Positions 53,648-63,512 are shown, counted from the stretch's first letter. The stretch is DNA of 64,000 nucleotides from Bacillus sp. A301a_S52 (GCA_024701455.1 JABXYP010000001.1:1182001-1246000), one strand, 5' to 3'. The notes: a model not told the origin generated them from the sequence alone. Numbers and translations: made by a program.

Positions 53648-55648
53648 ATGACTCTTGCTTTGATTGGATCCGGTTTGCAATTTTTCGTTTCTGTTAACTA
53701 TAACATGGTGGAATATTTGCCTGATGATGCGTCTTCAACAAAAGCGCTAGATATTATGGAAGAGGAATTTGAGGCGTCCGTTCCTAATACAAGAGTCATG
53801 ATCAAAGACGTGTCCCTTCAAGAAGCGCTCGTCTATAAGGAGCAGCTTGAAAGTATTGAAGGGGTAAGCGATGTGACATGGCTTGATGATGTCATGGATT
53901 TGAAGATACCGTTAGAAATGGCGGATGACGATACAGTCGAATCTTATTATAAAGACCGACATGCTCTCTACTCGTTTACTGTAAGCAGCGGTCATGAGGT
54001 GGAAGTGACAGAAGCTATCTATGAGGTTATTGGAGAAGATAATGCGTTGACTGGAGAGGCATTAGACACCGCGATTTCTCAAAAAATGGCTGGTACAGAA
54101 ACGATGTATGCCGCGGCCTTACTTATACCGATTATTATCATTATTTTAATTTTATCGACCACATCTTGGATGGAGCCCGTCTTCTTTCTTGTGGCAATTG
54201 GTGTGTCGATCCTCATTAATTTAGGTACAAACATTTTCATTGGAGAGGTATCGTTTGTTACCCAATCGGTCAGCCCTATTTTGCAGTTGGCTGTTTCGTT
54301 GGATTATGCTATTTTCTTGCTTCACAGTTTCTCAGATTCTCGAAAGGAAACGAATTCACCAGAAGAAGCGATGCACCTGGCGATGAAGCGGTCATTTCCC
54401 GCTATTACCGCAAGTGCTGCCACCACATTCTTTGGGTTTATGGCATTGACGTTTATGAATTTCGAGATAGGCTCAGATCTAGGATTGAATCTTGTGAAAG
54501 GGATACTTTTCAGTTTTATTAGTGTCATGGTATTTCTACCAGCTCTTACATTATATTTTTATAAATGGATTGATAAAACACAACACAAACAATTTATACC
54601 AGCATTTAAAGGCATCGGAAAAGGTGTCGTTAAAATGAGATATGTGAGTCTTTTTATCGTAGCGATCGTCATGGTGCCAAGCTTTTTAGCACAAAGCCAT
54701 ACAACCTTTACGTATGGGTTAGGTGAGCAACCTGAAACAACACGTGCAGGCAGTGATTTTATTGCTGTTGAAGATGCATTTGGAGAACTGACGCCTATTG
54801 TTCTCCTAGTGCCGAAAGGAGATACAGCGAGAGAAGCAGAGCTTGGGAATGACTTGGAGCAACTGCCTAACGTCACAAGTGTGATTTCATACGCAACTGC
54901 CATAAGTCCTGTCATTCCAGCAGACTATTTAGAAGAATCGTTAACAGAACAATTTTTGTCAGAAAACTACAGCAGAATAGTAATAAATACAGATTTAGCA
55001 GCAGAGGGGGAGCGACCATTTGCGTTAGTGGAAAAGGTTGAGGAGGTGGCTCGATCATACTATGGAGAGGATGCCCATTTACTTGGCGAAAGTGTCACAC
55101 TCTATGATATGAAAACAATTGTAACGAAAGATAACACACTCGTTAACGTGTTAACTGTGGTGACTATTGCCATTGTTCTCATTATTACATTCCGATCACT
55201 TTCCTTTCCAGTCGTTCTTTTACTGACTATTCAAGTAGCTGTGTGGCTAAACTTATCCATCCCATATTTTACGAATACGCCATTAGACTTTGTCGGTTAT
55301 TTAATTGTCAGTACGGTACAGTTAGCTGCTACTGTGGACTACGCCATACTATTCACTGAACATTACAAAGAGAAGCGGAAGGAAATGTCAGCGTTCAAAG
55401 CGATTAAGCACACGTTAGACGAAAAAACGTTCTCTATTGCTGTCTCTGCTTCAATTTTATCCAGTGTAGGCTTTATTTTATGGCTGACGTCTTCTAATCA
55501 AATCGTTTCTTCTATCGGATTATTGTTAGGTAGAGGCGCGCTTCTAGCTTTTCTAATGGTCTTGTTCTTCCTTCCAGCTACGTTAGTTATTTTCGATAAG
55601 TTAATTGAAAAAACAACGTGGAAAGCAAATTATTTTAAGGAGAAATGA
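53648..55648 (+). CDS. MMPL/RND family transporter
   Basis: At least 666 residues, an RND-type exporter of the MMPL class with two repeated halves. Each half has an outside domain (for example VNYNMVEYLPDDASSTKALDIMEEEF) and about six membrane segments (SPILQLAVSLDYAIFLLHSF; STVQLAATVDYAILFTEHY). The frame is open upstream to 53588 and codes the usual family start (DIAARIIKHKKLVVILF), with AAAAGGAG at 53577, but no ATG, GTG or TTG stands there. Either an ATT at 53594 is used or a base was lost near 53590. Relatives export lipids, siderophores or drugs. It is coupled to the next gene and probably repressed by the divergent TetR. Confidence 0.88.
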   Translation: MTLALIGSGLQFFVSVNYNMVEYLPDDASSTKALDIMEEEFEASVPNTRVMIKDVSLQEALVYKEQLESIEGVSDVTWLDDVMDLKIPLEMADDDTVESYYKDRHALYSFTVSSGHEVEVTEAIYEVIGEDNALTGEALDTAISQKMAGTETMYAAALLIPIIIIILILSTTSWMEPVFFLVAIGVSILINLGTNIFIGEVSFVTQSVSPILQLAVSLDYAIFLLHSFSDSRKETNSPEEAMHLAMKRSFPAITASAATTFFGFMALTFMNFEIGSDLGLNLVKGILFSFISVMVFLPALTLYFYKWIDKTQHKQFIPAFKGIGKGVVKMRYVSLFIVAIVMVPSFLAQSHTTFTYGLGEQPETTRAGSDFIAVEDAFGELTPIVLLVPKGDTAREAELGNDLEQLPNVTSVISYATAISPVIPADYLEESLTEQFLSENYSRIVINTDLAAEGERPFALVEKVEEVARSYYGEDAHLLGESVTLYDMKTIVTKDNTLVNVLTVVTIAIVLIITFRSLSFPVVLLLTIQVAVWLNLSIPYFTNTPLDFVGYLIVSTVQLAATVDYAILFTEHYKEKRKEMSAFKAIKHTLDEKTFSIAVSASILSSVGFILWLTSSNQIVSSIGLLLGRGALLAFLMVLFFLPATLVIFDKLIEKTTWKANYFKEK

Positions 55649-55650
55649 TG

Positions 55651-57480
55651 ATGAGAAAAAAACAACATCTACTATTGAGTGGATTGGCTTGCTTGCTATT
55701 AATCCCTTCCTTGCCTGTACATGCGAATCAAACAGATTCCCAGACAATGGCGGCTGATGATCCTACTTCTTTAAATGAGGGCGAAGTTGCTGCAAAAGAT
55801 GAAGTAGTGTATGCCACACTTAGTGCCGCAGGAGAAATGAATGATATTTATGTGGTGAACATATTTGATGTCATACATCCTGGTGTGATTAAAGATTATG
55901 GCACTTATTCAAACGTGGAAAATTTAACAGATTTATCCCCTATAAACCAATCGGGTGAAGAGATTGAGTTCGTAGCGCCTGAAGGACGTTTTTACTACCA
56001 GGGCAATATAGAAAATGACGTCCTTCCTTGGGATATAACGTTCACTTACGATTTAAATGGTAAAGAAGTGGCACCCGACGAATTAGCAGGGGCCGATGGC
56101 CATTTAGCTATTCATGTAACGACTGAAGCAAACGAAACATTTGATCCTGTTTTTTACGAGCATTATTTAGTCCAAATTTCCATTGAACTAAATGGTGAAA
56201 AAGCGAGGCGAATTCGTGCAGAGGACGGAACCATTGCGAATGTAGGAAAAAATGAACAAATCACGTTTTCTGTCATGCCTGATGAAGAGGGAGATTTTAC
56301 AGTAGAAGCAGATATCACTGATTTTGAAATGGAAGGAATTGATATAGCAGCACTTCCTTATGCGATGGCGATTGAAGCTCCTGAAATTGACGATATGACA
56401 AGTGATATGAAACTATTAGCTGATGCGATTAGTGACGTTAATGAGGGCGTATCGGAGCTCCATTCAGGTATTGGAGAGCTTAATGAAGGTGTAGGTGCTT
56501 TACACAGTGGATCAGCTGATTATCATCACGGGATGAAAGAGCTAGATGGTAGTTCATCTGATTTATTGAGCGCTTCTAATCAAATAGATGATGCATTAAG
56601 TACAATAAGTCAATCGCTAGACGGTGACCCCGATGACATGGATCTCAGTGATTTACAGGAGCTACCAGATATTCTTGAGGAATTAGCTGAAGGTCTTCAA
56701 GAAGTAGGAGAAGGACTTTCACTTCTTGAAAAAAACTACGGGCTTGCTTATGCCAGCTTAGATGAGGCATTATCAGCGATTCCTGAGTATCAACTCTCGG
56801 AAGAAGAGATACAAAGCTTGTACTTGAGTGGAGCGGATGCGGACGTCATTGATAAATTAGTTGAAACCTATTCAGCTGCTCTTACGGCAAAAGGGACGTA
56901 TGATGCTGTTAATGAGGCATTTGCAGCGGTTGAACCTACCCTCAATGATGTAAGCACTGCTTTAGACGACATGGCAAGTGGTTTAAAAACGATGTCGCGT
57001 GAGTTGTCACATTCTATAGAGAATATGGATATAGCAGCTTCTTTTAACCAATTAGAAGACGCGTTAAGTGACTTGTCATCCCATTACGGCGATTTTCATA
57101 ACGGATTAGTCGATTACACAGGCGGTGTTTCGGAACTTACGAGCTCCTATAATGCTTTACATGATGGGATCGGGGAAGTAAAGGACGGTACGTCAGAGTT
57201 AGAAAGCGGGACTGCTGAGCTTGAAGAAGGAACAAAGGAGTTATACGAGACCACAAGTGATTTACCAGATCAAATGCAAGAGGAAATTGATGATATGCTA
57301 GCAGAATACGAAATGGATGACTTCGATGCGATTTCATTTGTAGCAGATGAAAACGAGAACATTGATTCTGTGCAGTTTGTCATTAAAACAGAAAGCATTA
57401 CAAAGGAAGAGGAAGAATCTGCGACAGAAGAAGAAGAGGAGGAACCAGGTTTTTGGAGTAGGTTAATGGATTTGTTCTAG
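55651..57480 (+). CDS. Secreted LxxG heptad-repeat protein, partner of the MMPL exporter
   Basis: About 609 residues, with a signal peptide (about 1-26; HLLLSGLACLLLIPSLPVHA). After a beta-rich part (about 55-245) the protein has long helices with YhgE/Pip-type heptads (VSELHSGIGELNEGVGALHSGS; GEVKDGTSELESGTAELEEGT), and it ends acidic (EEEEEPGFWSRLMDLF) without a membrane anchor. Such proteins are often encoded next to MMPL transporters and may act as a periplasmic-like adaptor across the wall. Three ATGs in a row (55645, 55648, 55651) are possible starts; AAGGAG fits the last one. The first overlaps the MMPL stop. Confidence 0.8.
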   Translation: MRKKQHLLLSGLACLLLIPSLPVHANQTDSQTMAADDPTSLNEGEVAAKDEVVYATLSAAGEMNDIYVVNIFDVIHPGVIKDYGTYSNVENLTDLSPINQSGEEIEFVAPEGRFYYQGNIENDVLPWDITFTYDLNGKEVAPDELAGADGHLAIHVTTEANETFDPVFYEHYLVQISIELNGEKARRIRAEDGTIANVGKNEQITFSVMPDEEGDFTVEADITDFEMEGIDIAALPYAMAIEAPEIDDMTSDMKLLADAISDVNEGVSELHSGIGELNEGVGALHSGSADYHHGMKELDGSSSDLLSASNQIDDALSTISQSLDGDPDDMDLSDLQELPDILEELAEGLQEVGEGLSLLEKNYGLAYASLDEALSAIPEYQLSEEEIQSLYLSGADADVIDKLVETYSAALTAKGTYDAVNEAFAAVEPTLNDVSTALDDMASGLKTMSRELSHSIENMDIAASFNQLEDALSDLSSHYGDFHNGLVDYTGGVSELTSSYNALHDGIGEVKDGTSELESGTAELEEGTKELYETTSDLPDQMQEEIDDMLAEYEMDDFDAISFVADENENIDSVQFVIKTESITKEEEESATEEEEEEPGFWSRLMDLF

Positions 57481-57664
57481 TATAAGCTTTACACATGTCT
57501 CATCTATGCTATTGTTGTCTTATCCACTTAGCAAACTAAAGATAAAGCATGGCAACGCCTAACTAACAGCCACTTAAAAGCGGATTTATTAAAAACATGT
57601 TGTGGCATTGAAGTGTCATTTAAGATATACACAAACTTAAATATAATGCTATTGGACGATATGA

Positions 57665-57701
57665 GTGCTTATTGATGATTACCATCAATAAGCACTTTTT
57701 A
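57665..57701 (+). terminator. Rho-independent terminator after the MMPL operon
   Basis: GTGCTTATTGATG (57665-57677) and CATCAATAAGCAC (57683-57695), a perfect 13-bp stem followed by TTTTTA. Confidence 0.92.
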
Positions 57702-57853
57702 TTTAGTGAAGGTACCATTAGTTAATGATGAGTGGAGGCTAATTTCTTTTGTGCCACTGTCTCTCCTCTTCTATATCTGATATTACTTTTTACCAGCTTA
57801 AGAAAAGATGTTTTATTTAGAAATTTACCTTAGTAAATTTTTGGTTATAATCA

Positions 57854-57873
57854 TTGCCGTTAACTAACGGCAA
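57854..57873 (+). promoter_or_regulatory. Likely LicR operator
   Basis: TTGCCGTTA-AC-TAACGGCAA, a perfect 9-bp-arm palindrome that ends ten bases before the -35 region of the lic promoter. This is where PRD activators bind. The regulator is probably the LicR-type gene at 61557. Confidence 0.6.
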
Positions 57874-57882
57874 AAGAGTGAG

Positions 57883-57911
57883 TTTAGTTGAAAGCGCTTC
57901 TAAAATATAAT
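57883..57911 (+). promoter_or_regulatory. lic operon promoter with cre site
   Basis: -10 TATAAT (57906-57911), weak -35 TTTAGT (57883-57888). A cre site, TGAAAGCGCTTCTA (57889-57902), one base from consensus, fills the spacer, so CcpA would block RNA polymerase. The weak -35 fits need for an activator. Confidence 0.6.
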
Positions 57912-57952
57912 GACATTACACGTCAATAACGTTTAATTTATGGGAGGGATAA

Positions 57953-58267
57953 ATGATGTTAAAAATTATGCTGGCATGCTCTGCAGGCATGTCCACAAGT
58001 CTACTCGTATCAAAAATGGAGAAAGTAGCTGAGGAGAAAGGGATAGAGGCGGAAATTTGGGCGGTGGCTCAAGACAAAGTGATTCCAGAGCTGCCAAAGG
58101 TGGACGTCTTACTAATCGGTCCACAAATGCGATTTATGAAGAAGAAATATGAGGCGAAAGCAGAAGAGTTAAATGTACCTGTTGATGTGATTGATCCAGT
58201 GGCTTATGGAAGAGTTAATGGAGAGGCTGTGTTGACAAAGGCTTTAGAGTTGGCAGGGGTAAACTAA
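57953..58267 (+). CDS. licB: PTS lichenan/cellobiose-type EIIB component
   Basis: A 104-residue EIIB of the lactose/cellobiose family. The phosphorylated Cys is in MLACSAGMSTSLLV (about residue 10). It takes phosphate from EIIA and gives it to the sugar bound by EIIC. It opens the operon EIIB-EIIC-EIIA-GH1, the order of the Bacillus licBCAH genes. A GGGAGGG site precedes two possible ATGs (57953, 57956). Substrates are probably cellobiose or oligo-beta-glucosides. Confidence 0.93.
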   Translation: MMLKIMLACSAGMSTSLLVSKMEKVAEEKGIEAEIWAVAQDKVIPELPKVDVLLIGPQMRFMKKKYEAKAEELNVPVDVIDPVAYGRVNGEAVLTKALELAGVN

Positions 58268-58297
58268 GCATCCTGCTCATAGGGAGGGGAAAAAATA

Positions 58298-59572
58298 ATG
58301 AATAAATTTATGGAAATGTTAGAAAAGTTTTTAATGCCTGTGGCGGACAAGTTAAATAACAATCGCTATTTAACGGCGCTTCGTGACGGTTTTATGGTAG
58401 CGCTACCGTTAATTATTTTTGGTTCTATCTTTGTCGTTATTGCTAATTTACCGTTTCTCGATCGTCTCATAGGTGAGGAAGCGTTTGGGACATATCAAGG
58501 GGCGTTAAGCTCTGCTTCTAATGCGACATTAACCATTATGGGGTTGTTCGTCATTATTGGAATAGGATACAAACTGACGCAAAGCTATGAAGGCGAGGCT
58601 ATTTATGGTGGCGTAGCGGCACTTGCAGCCTTTTTAATTTTGACACCACAAGTACTTGAAGGCGTAGAAGGCGTCATCCCGACAACGAGTCTGGGTGCTC
58701 AAGGCATGTTTGTAGGTATATTCACGGCTTTCTTGGCAGCAGAGTTATATCAATATTTTACGAGGAAAGGCTTTACGATCAAAATGCCAGAAGGCGTTCC
58801 TTCAGCGGTGGCCAGATCTTTCAGTGCATTAATTCCTATGACCTTTACGCTCACAACGTTCCTAGTCGTGAGGATCATTTTTGATATAACGCGTTTTGAA
58901 AGTGTTCAGGACTTCATATATACTGTCGTTCAAGCACCGCTGACAGCCTTAGGAGCAGGGTTGCCTGCAACAATCATTGCCGTTCTTTTAATACAATTAT
59001 TCTGGTTTTTCGGACTTCACGGGCAAATTATTGTCAATTCAGTATTTGATCCGATCTGGTATGCATTAGCCAACGAAAATTTGCAAGCCTTTCAATCAGG
59101 AGAAGCCTTACCTCATATCGTCAGTAAACAGTTTATAGACTCTTTCATCGTTGGAATGGGCGGCTCAGGTATGACGTTAGCAGTTATTATCGGTATATTT
59201 ATGATCGGAAAAAGCCGTCAAATGAAAGAAATTGGGAAATTAGGTGCTCCAGCTGGTATTTTTAATGTTAACGAGCCAATTATATTTGGATTGCCAATTA
59301 TCATGAACCCGCTCGTACTCATTCCGTGGCTTTTGGCTCCAGTAGTAGTGGCAGTATTTACGTACTTTACAATGGCAGCAGGTATTGTTCCAGCACCAAC
59401 AGGGGTTATTGTCCCATGGACGACACCAACGATACTAAATGGCGCATTAGCTACAAGTTCTTGGCAAGGCGGTGTCCTTCAAGGTGTTAATATAGTCATC
59501 GTCTTAATTATATGGTGGCCTTTCTTACGCATCATGGATAAGCAATTCTATGAGACAGAAAGAAAACACTAA
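58298..59572 (+). CDS. licC: PTS lichenan/cellobiose-type EIIC component
   Basis: A 424-residue integral membrane permease of the lactose/cellobiose PTS family, with about ten segments. Typical parts are RYLTALRDGFMVALPLIIFGSIFVV (about 23-47), FFGLHGQIIVNSVFDPIWYA and the sugar-site region FNVNEPIIFGLPIIMNPLVLIPWLL (about 323-347). It carries beta-glucosides across the membrane as they are phosphorylated. Ribosome site GGAGGGG. The gene lies 30 bases after licB and 26 before licA. Confidence 0.93.
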   Translation: MNKFMEMLEKFLMPVADKLNNNRYLTALRDGFMVALPLIIFGSIFVVIANLPFLDRLIGEEAFGTYQGALSSASNATLTIMGLFVIIGIGYKLTQSYEGEAIYGGVAALAAFLILTPQVLEGVEGVIPTTSLGAQGMFVGIFTAFLAAELYQYFTRKGFTIKMPEGVPSAVARSFSALIPMTFTLTTFLVVRIIFDITRFESVQDFIYTVVQAPLTALGAGLPATIIAVLLIQLFWFFGLHGQIIVNSVFDPIWYALANENLQAFQSGEALPHIVSKQFIDSFIVGMGGSGMTLAVIIGIFMIGKSRQMKEIGKLGAPAGIFNVNEPIIFGLPIIMNPLVLIPWLLAPVVVAVFTYFTMAAGIVPAPTGVIVPWTTPTILNGALATSSWQGGVLQGVNIVIVLIIWWPFLRIMDKQFYETERKH

Positions 59573-59598
59573 CAAACAGTTCAAAGGTGGAATGTGAC

Positions 59599-59916
59599 AT
59601 GGAACAACCGATTGATTTAACAGAGACAGCCTTTCAGATCATTCTTTATGCTGGGAACGGGAAAGGGAGTGCAATGGAAGCGATTCAAGAAGCAAAAGAG
59701 GGAAATTTTTCAAGAGCTGACGAGTTGTTAAAAGAAGCGGGAGCTGAATTGACAAAAGCTCATGAATTTCAAACAAAGCTCATACAGAAGGAAGCAGCGG
59801 GCGAACAAAATCCAGTTAATGTGTTATTAATTCACTCTCAAGATCATTTAATGACATCTATGACTGTACGTGATTTAGCTGTAGAAATTATTGAAATATA
59901 TCGATTAAAGCAATAG
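59599..59916 (+). CDS. licA: PTS lichenan/cellobiose-type EIIA component
   Basis: A 105-residue helical EIIA of the lactose/cellobiose family. The phospho-His is in the conserved NVLLIHSQDHLMTSM stretch (about 77-91). The N-terminus has FQIILYAGNGKGSAMEAIQEAKEGNF. I take the ATG at 59599, with AAGGTGG nine bases before it, rather than the GTG at 59587. It passes phosphate from HPr to LicB. Confidence 0.93.
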   Translation: MEQPIDLTETAFQIILYAGNGKGSAMEAIQEAKEGNFSRADELLKEAGAELTKAHEFQTKLIQKEAAGEQNPVNVLLIHSQDHLMTSMTVRDLAVEIIEIYRLKQ

Positions 59917-59935
59917 AAATAGGGAGTGATGATTA

Positions 59936-61321
59936 GTGACAGTGAACTATAGATTTCCAGATAACTTTTGGTGGGGTAGTGCCGCCTCTGCTACACAAAT
60001 GGAAGGAGCTGCACATGAAGGAGGAAAAGGGGAGAATATTTGGGACCATTGGTATAAAATAGAGCCAAACCGTTTTTTTGACGGTGTAGGACCTGAGACG
60101 ACCTCTGATTTTTATCATCAATATAAAGAAGATATTCAACGGATGAAGGAGATCGGGCACAATTCGTTTCGCTTCTCTATCTCTTGGGCACGGCTTATAC
60201 CTGGCGGTGAGGGCGAAGTTAATCAGGAAGCCGTAAACTTTTACAATGATGTAATTAATGAGTTATTAAAATATGATATTGAGCCATTTGTTAACTTATA
60301 TCACTTCGATATGCCGAAGGAACTGCAAGATAAAGGTGGATTTGAAAATCGTGACGTGGTGACATTGTTTGCTGATTATGCAAAAAAATGTTTCGATTTA
60401 TTTGGAGATCGGGTAAAAATGTGGTTCACGTTTAATGAACCGATTGTGCCTGTCGAAGGCGGTTATCTTTATGATTTTCATTACCCAAACATTGTTGATG
60501 CCCAGAAAGCCTTTCAAGTAGCTTATCATACGATGATTGCTAGCGCTCTTGCTATTAGGGGTTTCCGTCAACTAGATATAAAGGGACAAATCGGGATCAT
60601 TTTAAATTTGACACCGTCTTATCCTAGAAGTCAACATCCTGCTGATTTAAAAGCGGCTCATATAGCAGATCTCTTTTTCAACAGGAGTTTCTTAGATCCC
60701 GCTGTTTTAGGGGAATTCCCAAGTGAACTCATTCAATTATTAAAAGAGTATAATCATCTTCCAGTTTATAAGGAAGAAGATTTAGCGGTCATTAAAGAGA
60801 ACACGGTTGATATACTCGGTGTCAATTATTATCAGCCACGACGGGTTAAGGCGAAAGATCACGCGCCGAATTCAGATTCACCGTTTATGCCGGATTGGTT
60901 TTTTGACAACTATGAGATGCCTGGGAGGAAAATGAATCCATACAGAGGCTGGGAGATCTACGAAAAAGGCATTTACGACATTATGATGAATTTAAAAAAC
61001 AATTACGGGAATATCGCGTCATTTATCTCCGAAAACGGGATGGGTGTCCAAGACGAACATCGTTTTCTAAAAGATGGTCGTATTGAGGACGACTACCGAA
61101 TAAACTTTATTAAAGGTCATCTTACATGGCTCCATAAAGCTATTGAGGAAGGTTGTCATACGAAAGGCTATCATTTATGGACGTTTATGGATAACTGGTC
61201 GTGGATGAATGCTTACAAAAATCGTTACGGCTTCTATTCTGTGAATCTTGAAACGAAAGAACGAACGGCGAAGAAAAGTGCTTATTGGATAAAAGAAGTA
61301 GCTGAGAATAACGGATTCTAA
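59936..61321 (+). CDS. 6-phospho-beta-glucosidase (GH1) of the lic operon
   Basis: A 461-residue GH1 enzyme. FPDNFWWGSAASATQMEGAA at the start, acid/base Glu168 (FTFNEPIVPVEGG) and nucleophile Glu366 (FISENGMGVQ). The substrate loop near the end is WMNAYKNRYGFYSVNLETKERTAKKS, with Lys and Tyr fitting a phosphorylated sugar, though the Ser of the classic loop is replaced. It takes the place of LicH, which in B. subtilis is a GH4 enzyme. GTG start after AGGGAG; a second GTG stands at 59942. Only about moderately similar to the GH1 enzyme at 48923, so the two are not a recent duplication. Confidence 0.9.
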   Translation: MTVNYRFPDNFWWGSAASATQMEGAAHEGGKGENIWDHWYKIEPNRFFDGVGPETTSDFYHQYKEDIQRMKEIGHNSFRFSISWARLIPGGEGEVNQEAVNFYNDVINELLKYDIEPFVNLYHFDMPKELQDKGGFENRDVVTLFADYAKKCFDLFGDRVKMWFTFNEPIVPVEGGYLYDFHYPNIVDAQKAFQVAYHTMIASALAIRGFRQLDIKGQIGIILNLTPSYPRSQHPADLKAAHIADLFFNRSFLDPAVLGEFPSELIQLLKEYNHLPVYKEEDLAVIKENTVDILGVNYYQPRRVKAKDHAPNSDSPFMPDWFFDNYEMPGRKMNPYRGWEIYEKGIYDIMMNLKNNYGNIASFISENGMGVQDEHRFLKDGRIEDDYRINFIKGHLTWLHKAIEEGCHTKGYHLWTFMDNWSWMNAYKNRYGFYSVNLETKERTAKKSAYWIKEVAENNGF

Positions 61322-61346
61322 AAAAATTCTTAGAAATGAATTTAAT

Positions 61347-61401
61347 GAGAAGACGATGGCATTAACCTTGAGCCACTTTAACGGTGCGTCACCGTCTTCT
61401 C
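61347..61401 (+). terminator. Hairpin between the lic operon and licR
   Basis: GAGAAGACG (61347-61355) and CGTCTTCTC (61393-61401) are a perfect 9-bp stem with a long loop. No strong T-run follows, so read-through into licR is possible. Confidence 0.5.
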
Positions 61402-61556
61402 GCTTCCTTCATACCTGGACGAGTATGAGAGCAGGTTACAAAACGCACACAATTCATTGACATGTCCTGTAAGCCTTTCCAACTGTCATTTAACATTTAA
61501 GAAGCTGGACATCCTTTATCTCATACAGACGTCGCATAGAAGGAGAGGAGATAAAT

Positions 61557-63512
61557 ATGATAAATCCCCGCTTCACAAAAACATTAAGAGAACTTATCGC
61601 AGCAGATGACCCAATAACGAGTGATTATTTAGCGAATGTGAATCGCGTGTCGCCACGAACGATACGAGCAGATATTAAATTGCTCAATAAGCAACTGAGA
61701 TCGCATGATGCTACAATCGTCTCTATTCGCGGTAAGGGATATCGTCTTGTCATTTATGACAATGAACAATTCAGGAAATTTTTACAAGCAGTTGTAGAAA
61801 CAAAACATAATCACAACGATACGGTGCCTGATACCCCGGAAGAGCGCATCGTTTTTGTCATGAAGAAATTACTTTTGGCCGAAGGGTACGTGAAAATTGA
61901 TGATTTAGCGGATGCTTTGCATGTGAGTAAATCGACACTTCAGAATGACTTGAAGGAAGTTAAACGCATTTTCACTAATTATGGCCTAACATTGGCAAAA
62001 AGGCCGAATCATGGCTTAAAGGTAACAGGAAGTGAAATGAAATTACGTTTCTGTTTAGCAGAATATTTATTTGATAGAACAAAAGAAACAGCTACAACGA
62101 TTTTGATGAATCAGTTATCAGATTTAATTGAGGCGGATAAATATCAAGCAATTTGGGCGATCATTCTTGAACGGATTAAACAAAACGGGATGACATTATC
62201 TGATATTGCTATTAATAATTTATTTATTCATTTAGTCATCGCCTATAAACGTGTGATATCCGGCCACCATGTGTCTCTATTCAATGATGACAATCGAGAA
62301 ATGAAAGATCAAAAGGAATATAGTGTAGCATGTGACATTATTAGAGATACGGAAGAACAGCTACAGGTCACATTCCCAGATTCAGAGGTAGCCTACATTA
62401 CGTTGCATTTGCTCGGTACGAAAATAGTAACTAACCATCATATGAAAGTGGAAGATTTGACCCCTATTATTAAGGATGACTATCTTCAATTGACAAAGAA
62501 ATTATTAGACGAAATTGAAAAGAAATTAAAGCTAGATATTGCAGAAGATGACGAATTAATTATGGCGATGAGTCTTCATTTGAAGCCTGCTATTAACAGA
62601 TATCGTTACGGGATGAACATTAGAAATCCATTGCTACAAGATATTAAAAAAACGTATCCAATGGCATTTGAAGCAGGGATCATTGCTGGAATAGCCCTGG
62701 AGGAGTTGACGAACGTCACCATTGATGAGAATGAAATTGGCTACTTGGCACTTCATATTGGAGCTGCCATAGAAAGGCGAAATTTAAAATCCGATAAACC
62801 AAAACGAGCGATTATCGTGTGTGCCTCAGGTGTAGGTAGTGCCCAGATGATTAAATATAAATTAAAATCACGTTTTGCTGATAAAATTGAGGTTGTGAAA
62901 ACGACCGAGTATTATAAACTAAGCCAGTGCTCATTAGCGGACATCGATGTTATTATCAGCTCACTGCCAATTCAAGAAGAACTACCTGTCCCGATCGTTT
63001 ATGTGAATACCATTTTGACAGACAATGACTTTTCTAAAGTTGACCACTTTATATCAGATCGTCATATTACCGTTGGCCAGTATCTTTATAGCGATTTAAT
63101 TTTAGCTAATCAGCCATGTGAGACAAAAGAAGAGGTTCTTACATTGTTAGCTAATCATATACAAAGGCAAGGTTTTGTAGACGACACATTTATAGAAGGG
63201 CTTCATGCTCGAGAAAATATTGCACCGACCTCATATGGGAATTTAGTGGCGATCCCTCATCCTATTACCCCGATGTGGAAAGAGACTTTCGTAGCCGTTT
63301 GTACGCTTGAAAAGCCTGTCATGTGGGGGGAGAAACCAGTGCAGCTCGTTTGTCTTTTGAATGTGAAAAAAGAGAGCACGGAAGATCTTGAATCTCTTTA
63401 TGGCCTCTTAACAAAGATAGTTGAAAGTCCAGCGCTTGTGCAGGAATGTTTAAAGTGTAAAGAAGAAAAAGACATTATGAACGTGTTATTGAAAGGCATA
63501 CACGGGCCATAA
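61557..63512 (+). CDS. licR: LicR-type PRD transcriptional activator
   Basis: A 651-residue regulator built like LicR: HTH (about 5-60; SDYLANVNRVSPRTIRADIKLLNK), second HTH (VKIDDLADALHVSKSTLQNDLKEV, about 117-140), two PTS regulation domains (about 185-395, with His in FIHLVIAYK, YITLHLLG, MSLHLKP and ALHIGAA), an EIIB-like domain (AIIVCASGVGSAQMIK, Cys near 422) and an EIIA-like domain (VAIPHPITPM, His near 568). It is activated when its PTS is busy and HPr is free. It lies downstream of its target operon; in B. subtilis licR is upstream. Strong ribosome site GGAGAGGAG. Confidence 0.9.
   Translation: MINPRFTKTLRELIAADDPITSDYLANVNRVSPRTIRADIKLLNKQLRSHDATIVSIRGKGYRLVIYDNEQFRKFLQAVVETKHNHNDTVPDTPEERIVFVMKKLLLAEGYVKIDDLADALHVSKSTLQNDLKEVKRIFTNYGLTLAKRPNHGLKVTGSEMKLRFCLAEYLFDRTKETATTILMNQLSDLIEADKYQAIWAIILERIKQNGMTLSDIAINNLFIHLVIAYKRVISGHHVSLFNDDNREMKDQKEYSVACDIIRDTEEQLQVTFPDSEVAYITLHLLGTKIVTNHHMKVEDLTPIIKDDYLQLTKKLLDEIEKKLKLDIAEDDELIMAMSLHLKPAINRYRYGMNIRNPLLQDIKKTYPMAFEAGIIAGIALEELTNVTIDENEIGYLALHIGAAIERRNLKSDKPKRAIIVCASGVGSAQMIKYKLKSRFADKIEVVKTTEYYKLSQCSLADIDVIISSLPIQEELPVPIVYVNTILTDNDFSKVDHFISDRHITVGQYLYSDLILANQPCETKEEVLTLLANHIQRQGFVDDTFIEGLHARENIAPTSYGNLVAIPHPITPMWKETFVAVCTLEKPVMWGEKPVQLVCLLNVKKESTEDLESLYGLLTKIVESPALVQECLKCKEEKDIMNVLLKGIHGP

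Noticed and set aside
54559..54915. 118-codon frame on the minus strand inside the MMPL gene
   Set aside because: The plus-strand MMPL frame is conserved and continuous; the reverse frame has no start signal or recognisable content.
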